From Dermanyssus gallinae (lineage: Eukaryota > Arthropoda > Arachnida > Mesostigmata > Dermanyssidae): a stretch of DNA of 64,000 bases. The DNA lies in assembly GCA_003439945.1 (NCBI GenBank), contig QVRM01005993.1:355001-419000 (forward strand). The letters are read 5' to 3'. Shown one piece after another: positions 56,820 to 64,000 of the stretch. The position numbers were made by a program, and so were the translations under genes. Position 1 is the first letter of the stretch. The number at the start of each line of letters is the position of its first letter. Below the pieces are notes generated by a model that had not been told where the DNA came from, ran no database searches, and saw nothing but the letters and a program-made list of their open reading frames with translations.

Positions 56820-57185
56820 TATAAGGGCCTGAACGGGTTACTAGGGGGAAAACACGAATATTGACCGACACTGGTGTGATCCTTTTTAATTTCCGACTTC
56901 TCTACGACGTCTGTACAGCACCGCCACTCCGGCCTGTCTCTCAACACTGCGATCCCTCCACGACCGCGTCTCGGCAACGTCTCTCGATCACTGTAGTTCG
57001 TCAGCTCTCCTAACGGCAACAGCTTAGGTTACAGAAACAACTGCACGTCGGTGCTGCTGCCGCTACTGCTTCCCCTCCCCTCTCCTCTAACGCTTATTGA
57101 ATCTACGTGCGCCGGTACTAGCAGACGTCGCTAAGCTATATCTCTCTATACCTACATCTCCGCTTACAATAACAATCTACAGCCT

Positions 57186-57189
<4 letters not shown>
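56820..57189 (-). repeat. 5' LTR of the gag-only element
   Basis: 370 bp, direct copy of 54395-54764. Confidence 0.95.

Positions 57190-57217
<28 letters not shown>
57190..57217. repeat. (AT)n at the right edge of the gag-only element
   Basis: 28 bp of AT, followed by GGGAGAGAGA. Confidence 0.95.
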
Positions 57218-57220
<3 letters not shown>

Positions 57221-57613
57221 AGAGAGAACGAAATCGGTGTTTATAATATTTTTCTTTTTGAAAGGTGCAAATAATATATTTTCATATATAATATACTATA
57301 TTATGTATATGTTATAGATATCACGCGAAATTAGCTTTATATTTTTATGATGTTGACCCATTTTATCAATTCAGTAAAAAATTAAGTTTTTGAAGTTTCT
57401 TTCCAGCAAACAGCGACTAGGTGAATGGTAGGACTTCTGCCATCCGATACATCCAGCATGGCAGGAGACGCGGCAGCATCAGCAGCAGTAACATAATCTA
57501 ACGTTGCAGTCCCGCTCCGGAATCGCCATTACTAGTATTACTGGCCTAAATATATGAGCGCACCGAAGTAAAACGAGAGTTGTACCTTATATACATATAT
57601 CAATTACAATATA

Positions 57614-57616
<3 letters not shown>

Positions 57617-57655
<39 letters not shown>
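57617..57655. repeat. (AT)n microsatellite
   Basis: 39 bp of TA. Between 57218 and 57616 no gene is seen. Confidence 0.95.
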
Positions 57656-57658
<3 letters not shown>

Positions 57659-60600
57659 AGTATAACTAGGAGAGTAGTACTAACTGTATGTTCTGCTGTC
57701 TACAGTCTGTCACGGACGACATTTTGACGCCAGCGATAGCTGGCAGGTCAAACAGACTATGAGAGCGACACCCAGGTAGACCTCGGGTCTCGTCGACTTC
57801 AGCTAACAGCTGAAGGGCCAGTGTGTCTGGTTAAGCTCCAGGAATCACGGGAGCGCCAAGTACCTCAACACTCAACATCTATATCCCTCCCCCCCCCGCG
57901 CACTTGCTCGTCTTGCTCGTTTCTGCTGGGCTGCTTAGATGGCGCGCTCTTCTCTCCCCTGAACCGCCGTTGATGGCCAACGCCTCGTGTAGAAAAGTCG
58001 AGTTCACCACGCAAAAATACATGCATACATTTACATACGTTCACACGGCACCCCACACTCGTGCGGCAACTACATTCATACACACGTGCAATGTATACAT
58101 TCCCGTACATGTATACATACATATTCGTACATGTTGGGGCATGCATACATATGTAGCGCTTGGTTGAAGCCTAGCGTAATTTGTCGACCTTTGGCCGACG
58201 AATGGTGATGATGGCGGCGGCAAGCTGAATCTGCACGCCGAGTCCTGCGGCGACCTACTTCACGAGTGCGCACCGTTGGAATGGCTAGAACAGGCAGGTA
58301 GAGCCGTCCAGGACGATAATGCTGATGATGAGAAGGTGAGGGGATCAGATCACTCACCGCGACCATCGTACCACCACCGCTTTCATCGTACAACTCTTTA
58401 GACTAGCGGTTGCAGGTTGTAGGAGATGTAGAAGCTATAGTACTGGACGCCGCTACCGTGGTGGTCGTTCCAGTCGTAGTAATAATAGTGGTAACAGTAG
58501 TAGTCGTAGAAGTAGTAGATGTAGCTAGTGGAGAAAGCCCCGCGAACGCTGCAGTGCAAAGACTTTGAGACCGACAACAGATATCGCCAGCTGAAAGGCA
58601 TGTAGGCAGGCCTTTAGCTGAAGGCGTTCAACCCCTCACGGACTCTCACTCGTCACAGCGGGCTGGCTCATAACGGCCGCCGACCCCAACGCCACCGTCG
58701 ACGGGCTCGACATCCCGTGGTGGGGTGCATAAATGCCCACCTATGGAATGTGCACCAATACTTTGTTGGTGGGGCGGGAAGGGAGGGGGGGAGGGTGTCG
58801 AATCGACGAGTAAACGGCATAGACGGAAAGGCGAATTCTTGAGGTTACATATCCACACCGCGCGCATGTAGCCAGAGCGTCTACAGTGCATATCTTCGAG
58901 TACATTACACCCATATAAAAACCTAGATATATATATACATACATATATATGGTATGGCATATCCGTTCCTGCTTACTATGTAGGTATACTTTACGCACCC
59001 AGAAGGCCATATTACTGCCTCATTCATATAAGAGAATATTGTTTATGTATCTGTATAAGTTCAATTTTTGCACTGTATTTATTTAACCTCGCTATGCTAG
59101 CACGTTGAAGTCTGTGTTGTTTTTGTTGTCTATCTCGTATATGCATACATATGGACATGAGTACTGCATACACGTATGTAGTTGTACAATATTTGGAAGG
59201 TAGCACCCGTAATGTAACAGCTTTGATACACGTTTGCCTCAGGACTGACTAACGCTGTCTGAACACCGTCCGTCTCTCAGCGTCAGTGATTCGCGCCATA
59301 AGTTCGTCGGTAGCATTAGCGCTTACGGCCGAAGGTGTTTCTGCGCTTTTTTCCGCAGTTGCGCGCATATCCAGCATCTAGACCTAACTGACTGATATGA
59401 CATAAGTTTTATCGCGCCCTGTACGTTTGGCTTCCGCTTTCCGGCGCCCGAGTGCTTCCGCCATGTTGAACAGCCGGTTGGCCGGCTCTTTCGACTTTGA
59501 GCCGCCTGAGCCCTTATGATACACGGGGTACGGGTTGAGACCATCCACCAATTCAATCACCCATCCATCAATCCATTCGTCTATCTATCTATCTCTTCAT
59601 TCATCGATAATCGACTTACACAATGCAGCTGTACACCTCGCCACAACCACTCTTAGGCTTAGTGCTACTATTATTACATTACGATACTATTTCATCGCGG
59701 CTATCCGTTGCGCTATTAACGCATGTGTTGCTATCGTGCTGCAATAGGTGGACGTATGAGAGACGGGGACTTGGGGCAAGCGGCTAGTCGCCCACGCGGA
59801 AGTAGGCAATGTATCGGTTGTCGTTGTCGAACTGGGCGCGGGGGGAGTAGCCATAGGACATGCAGTAATAGCATTAGTAGTAGTAGTAGTAGTAGTAGTA
59901 GTATGCGGAAGTAGAAGAAGAATTAGCAGTAAAAAGGTTTCGTAGTCGTCGTAGTACTAACATCAGAAGCAGGAGCAGCAGCAGCAACAGCAACATCAAT
60001 TAATTGCAAGCAGCTTGGGTCTCATTGCGTTTGCTCTGAAGGCAAACGAACGGACAGACGATCAGAGATGGTTCGTTCGGGTGGGGGCCCAATCCCCTGA
60101 CCACCGATGGCCGGCTCGCATCGAATACGTCTTTCGCTGGTTTGCCCCCTCGGCCTCTTGCTTCCTCTCTCTCTCTCTCTCTCGTTCCCGCTCCGTCTCC
60201 CTTTTACTTTTTCTACCCCCCTTTTTCCCGCTCAATAGATGTTTCTTTATCCTATCTGTCCCGTCGTCCGACTCGTCCAATCTGCCGTTGCCACCGCCGC
60301 CCTTGCTGCCACTACTATGTCCAAACGATGAGCCTACAACAGACTTCTCGGAGCGGAGTTCCAGCGAGGAACGGTCCGGTTGTCGACCGGCAATCTTGGC
60401 CTGCTGCTTACAAAATCCACCAGCCGAGACCGGATCGGGTCTGTGTGTACATCTCCCTCTCCATATGTGTGTGTCTATGTGTGCGTAGGTGAGTGAGGCC
60501 GCGTTAACGTGTGTCATAGTTAGGCCACGGTTCTCATCTTCGTCGTTTGGGTCGCCGCATCATCGGGGCCTACATAACAGGGGTGGGCCCTGACTATTCC
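57656..60600. other. GC-richer stretch without supported genes
   Basis: Contains C runs (57888-57897), (GTA)n at 59876-59902, (CT)n at 60167-60183 and short ATAC repeats. Open frames up to 157 codons (60015-60488) read low-complexity or have no recognisable motif. Could be host intergenic or intronic sequence. Confidence 0.45.
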
Positions 60601-60610
60601 CTGCGGTCCC

Positions 60611-60862
60611 GTGGAGCCTAGTGAACCTAGACCGAGGATCGGATGTGAGCGCCGGTGGTGGTGGTGGTCAACCCCACCACCGGCACCCCCACACCACTAT
60701 CCCCCGCACCCCACCACCCCCGACCTTAGCCCTTTTATGACCGCCCCCCCCATCAGTCCCTACCACCCGCTAGCAGCATCCATACATGCATACCACCACC
60801 GGCAGCAGCACTCGGGCACCTCGACCAAAACTCGTGACGGGCAAGCGTACTGAAGGCCATGC
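60611..60862 (+). other. possible host exon with splice-donor match
   Basis: A plus frame rich in Pro/His (PPHHYPPHPTTPDLSPFMTA, then SPYHPLAASIHAYHHRQQHS) runs to a stop near 60853; CAGGTAAGC at 60860-60868 is a good 5' splice-site match, but the stop comes ten bases earlier in this frame. Composition is shared by some transcription-factor exons but equally by GC-rich non-coding DNA. Confidence 0.2.
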
Positions 60863-60868
60863 AGGTAA

Positions 60869-61632
60869 GCGCGACGCGCGAGCGGCTTTAGCAAGCAGTA
60901 CCCGTATCTGTAGCAGCAGTGGCAGCAGTAGCAGCAGCAGCAGAAGCAAGAAATCCAATCCGAAGCGACTGAACGAACGAAGGCAGAGAGGAGCAGATTA
61001 GCGCAATAAGTCATCGGTTGGTTTTCGTGTGTCTCGATGTAGCCAGTCAATTGGCAGAGAGTTTGCAGGGGCTACGACTTGAGTACGAAGAGTAGCTACT
61101 ACGGCAGCAGAAGCAGTATTAGCAGTCGTGTCGCTAGTTTGGTGTCGCCGACACCGACCAGCCGTACCAGCAATGGAGGCCGTCCTGGCTGCCCGGGTGC
61201 CGGGGCCAGGGTCTTCCGTGTGACCAGCAGTGATGGTAGCAAAATGTGCTTGCTTCTTTTTCTCTCGTTAGCAGAACCAGTAAACCGCGAGATGATTTAA
61301 GGCTGTGTGGGAACCCCTAGACGTAACAGAAACACATTTACCCAGCCCGGAGCTTAATACAATAAATAGTTGTCCACAATGGGTTTGATTACCGCGGCAT
61401 TATCGATGAAAACCAGATTTCTACTGCTCATACATACATGCATGCATATGTATGTAATATATACATTTACGCGCATGTTTTCAAATATGTTTATCCATCT
61501 ACCGTAGAATTAAGGTATGATATCGTACATGCACGTAAGTAAGTATATGTTAATTTGTAGATAGGTGTGCATACATATAGGGAAACACATATTGCATATT
61601 TATAAAGGAAATACATTTTTTGTAATGTATAC
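60869..61632. other. stretch with no gene seen
   Basis: Contains (CAG)n-like triplets at 60905-60950 and ATAC/ATGC-rich sequence at 61430-61630. No recognisable gene. Confidence 0.5.
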
Positions 61633-61676
61633 ACACATATGTATGCACACATATGCATGTGTGCATACATATGTGT
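61633..61676. repeat. perfect 19-bp-arm palindrome
   Basis: 61633-61651 (ACACATATGTATGCACACA) is the exact reverse complement of 61658-61676, with a six-base centre. Alternating purine/pyrimidine throughout. It abuts the dispersed repeat that starts at 61676. Confidence 0.9.
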
Positions 61677-61830
61677 ATTTTTTTAAGGGAATGGTTTTTT
61701 CCGGACGGTAAATTTGTTTAAATTCAGAAATTTCTCATTGAGCTTGAAATTTCGATAATTACACAATTTAAACAATTGTAACCATTCTGGGCATTTTGCA
61801 GAAAAGGCTATCGCCCGTATCTGCCCGCTC
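61676..61830 (+). repeat. unnamed dispersed repeat, copy 2
   Basis: Same orientation and order of blocks as 29806-29955. Confidence 0.75.
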
Positions 61831-62091
61831 TTGTAAGTGTGTCAATATTCTTCATATTACATAACGGTGTTTAGTAGAATTTTTTAAAGTTTTAATTGTG
61901 CTCGGAGACTCATTCAAATACACATGTTTTTACTATATCCGGTTAAATTAAGCTCGGTTTTGCATTTCTTTGTAGATAATTTAAATGCACATCTAAGCAG
62001 ATGAGGAAATCTGACATCTATGTTTACCAGGCGATAACTAAGCATCGAATAATTTGTCATAAGCCTTGTATATGGGTGTGTTACAACATTG

Positions 62092-62113
62092 TATATATAT
62101 ATATATATATATA
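62092..62113. repeat. (AT)n followed by (GA)n
   Basis: 22 bp of TA, then GAAAGAGAGAGAGAG. Confidence 0.95.
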
Positions 62114-62129
62114 GAAAGAGAGAGAGAGG

Positions 62130-63760
62130 GATGGCGAAAGACATATTATAAACGTTAGCATGTGCTCATATTTAGATATATGTGTACATGTGCATCTAAA
62201 ATCGCCAAATGCATATATGGACGGCAGTTTGGCCAGATGACAATTAGTAAACACCCAATAGATTTCCAGTTGTTGCCGCTAAATAGCAATCGTTTAGTAG
62301 CTACAACTGGAAGTCTATGGACGATGCCACACACTATGCATCATTCCGCAGCCGTTTTGTTCTTGTCGACCGGAGCTCGCGGAAAACTTTCTCTTCATTG
62401 CTGCTGCTGCTACTCAGACTGCGCCCTTCGCCCAAAGACCAATTTGAAATCAGCGCACGAAGCCAACGGACGTTCTCGGAGCCCCTTCATCATTCATTTC
62501 AGCCGCACTGTGGCGCACTCCCTCTTTTTGCTGTTCCCTTTCGACGGCCGTGTGTTTTTAATAGTCCCGCCTAAATTCAGCATACTGCTCAACATTTCCC
62601 TTCACCATCTTCTTTTTTCTTTTTCTGCTTTTCCTTTTCCCTTTCTTCTTCTTTTGGTTTTGCTTCATCTTTTCGTACTCGACCATCGACAGAGATGGGA
62701 CGTTTTTCTCGTTTTCAATTTTTTCCGCCTGCTCTCTTTGCACTTCTCCCCAGCCACCTCAGATGCGACAGCAGAAGCGACACCAGCGCTACTACCATTA
62801 TCACTCTCCTAACTATTCGTCTACCAACATATCTGTCTACAAAACCCCTGTCTCGTTCATTCGATTGCTGGGTCACAGGCGCCGATCGCTGGCCGCTGGC
62901 CGACCATGCTTCGGTGTTCGAGCGTGCCAAAGCTATCTCAGCTCACCGCGGGTTTCAGCTACACTGGGCCGCCTATCTTCGCTGCATAGGACGCGAAGAG
63001 ATTTTCTATCTAACGCGCTGACAAAAGATGAGGAAGTAAGGGAGACTCAACAAGAAGCGGAAGAGGACGAAGAAAAATATGATGAGGATGAGGTGCTGCT
63101 ACGAATGTACATTTTGGCGTCGTGTCGACTGGCTAGGTCTCTCTTCTAGGCTAGGCCGAAGATACCCGGAATCGGTGACGGGGGACGCCCGGCGCCCGAC
63201 TCTGCAGCTCTCTAGCCGAGGTCCCGACGAGCATCGGGAGCGTGCGACGCTGGGTTATGGCGGCCCATATGTCAATATGTGCGCTATACTACAGAGTTGA
63301 GTGAAGAGAGGTAGGCCGAAGAGGCGTGGAGAGGGGCGGGGGGGGGGGGGGTTGGTAAAACAAGTAAGTCATTTCACGAGTCGCCGACTTCTATTCGTGT
63401 ACTCATTTGAGCTGAAGAAGATGTTCCCTTGGGGGAGAGAGAGGGGGGGTGAGAGAGAGTGGGGAGAGGGGCAAGGGGCAAGAAAGAGATAGACAAGAAA
63501 GTAAATGAGAGCAAACGCAGAAGAGAAGGAAATCGAAAGCCAGAGACGGAGAAGAGAGACAACCGTATCCATGTGGCGGTATTTCAGGCACGGTTCTCAT
63601 GTCATCGCGTATCGTGCGGTCACCCCCCGAAATTCGGCTCCCTGTTCTACTGTCTCCATTGCTTTACAATCTACAAATGAATTGTATTGAAATTATGTAC
63701 CATCTTGAAATGCAATGTTATTGCGAAATAAACCATATATATATAACTGGATTGCTTTAC
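62130..63760. other. stretch with no supported gene
   Basis: Open frames up to 216 codons (62162-62812) carry no recognisable motif. CTTTT-rich sequence at 62600-62670, a G run at 63339-63351 and GA/GGGA-rich sequence at 63435-63550. Confidence 0.5.
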
Positions 63761-63763
63761 AAT

Positions 63764-63829
63764 CATCATCATCATCATTATTATTATCATGAGCATCATC
63801 ATCGCCACCATCATTATCATCATCATCCC
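63764..63829. repeat. (ATC)n/(ATT)n repeat
   Basis: Imperfect CAT and ATT triplets leading into the minisatellite. Confidence 0.9.
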
Positions 63830-63910
63830 CTTCATTGTCATCACCATCACCTTCATCGTCATCACCATCACCTTCATCGTCATCACCATCACCTTCATCG
63901 TCGTCATTAT
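63830..63910 (+). repeat. 21-bp minisatellite
   Basis: Units 63830-63850, 63851-63871 and 63872-63892 (CTTCATCGTCATCACCATCAC; the first with one change), plus a partial fourth. The 21-bp period keeps one frame open (Met/Val/Lys repeats on the minus strand), but no gene is evident. Confidence 0.92.
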
Positions 63911-64000
63911 CCGGTAAAGATCCGCTGCGAGCTCTGGCTTAGCCAGCGAGATACTTCACCGGACGGATTCTCGTATCGTTGTATGTGCCTGTATAAACTT

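Larger units (their letters stand above)
54395..57189 (-). mobile_element. gag-only LTR retrotransposon
   Basis: 2,795 bp, minus strand. Two 370-bp direct LTRs (56820-57189 upstream, 54395-54764 downstream in minus sense) start TGTAAGGCTG and end CAGGCCCTTACA; the upstream one has CCCTTATA. I count about four differences. The interior (2,055 bp) holds a single uninterrupted gag gene and no protease, RT or integrase. It must use enzymes made by a relative. A primer-binding site is not certain (TGGGGTTTTCAAGG, about nine bases past the LTR). (AT)n on both sides hides any target duplication. The layout matches the 'TR-GAG' type of non-autonomous LTR elements described in plants. Confidence 0.88.

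Noticed and set aside
62162..62812. 216-codon plus-strand open frame
   Set aside because: No motif, composition follows CT-rich low-complexity sequence, no upstream or downstream support.
63830..63910. CRISPR array
   Set aside because: Units are contiguous without spacers and the genome is eukaryotic; it is a minisatellite.

Overview
This is eukaryotic, almost certainly metazoan and probably arthropod, repeat-rich DNA. The reasons are several mariner/Tc1-family transposons, R1-like and restriction-endonuclease-type non-LTR retrotransposons, a BEL/Pao element, tRNA-derived SINEs, and very many long (AT)n and (AAT)n microsatellites. There is no bacterial gene layout. I cannot fix the species; a mite, tick or other arachnid is only a guess. 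No complete host gene is visible. Two short stretches (12834-13166 minus and about 60611-60862 plus) might be host exons, but I do not recognise them.

Layout. 1-4124: a decayed RLE-type non-LTR retrotransposon, split at a TA by a mariner (2389-3708), ending in an (AAT)n tail. 5819-7985: two halves of a Tc1/mariner-like transposon in head-to-head inverted arrangement, with an RLE-type retroelement fragment between them. 8069-9660: a Tc1-like transposon with 266-bp terminal inverted repeats and TA target duplications. 9.7-19.9 kb: mostly non-coding, with SINE copies, a second RLE-type remnant (14.5-14.8 kb) and many GTT/CAA-type repeats. 19.97-21.17 kb: R1-like LINE remnant, minus strand. 21.4-28.7 kb: microsatellites, a strong hairpin, a SINE with a perfect 17-bp target duplication, and a GC-rich structured block. 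28.8-29.7 kb: R1-like LINE remnant, plus strand. 30.7-32.1 kb: another RLE-type remnant, minus strand. 33.65-34.07 kb: one SINE nested in another. 34.1-36.3 kb: R1-like LINE, minus strand. 39576-43868: BEL/Pao LTR retrotransposon deleted for its reverse-transcriptase and integrase cores. 45.0-46.6 kb: LINE fragments. 46.9-52 kb: SINE copies and simple repeats. 53.5-54.15 kb: a second, older mariner. 54395-57189: a gag-only LTR retrotransposon with an intact gag ORF. 57.2-64 kb: microsatellites, GC-rich non-coding sequence, a palindrome and a second copy of an unnamed dispersed repeat.

How the parts relate. This is a record of nested insertion, not a set of cooperating genes. None of the recognisable autonomous elements retains an undamaged full gene set. 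The two LTR elements have nearly identical LTRs (about four differences each by eye), so they are recent; both lack a working pol and would depend on enzymes from elsewhere. Both sit inside (AT)n arrays. SINE copies would depend on LINE enzymes such as those whose remains lie here. The most interesting items are the gag-only LTR element, the RT/IN-deleted BEL element, the inverted composite at 5.8-8.0 kb, and the SINE families with nested and target-duplicated copies.
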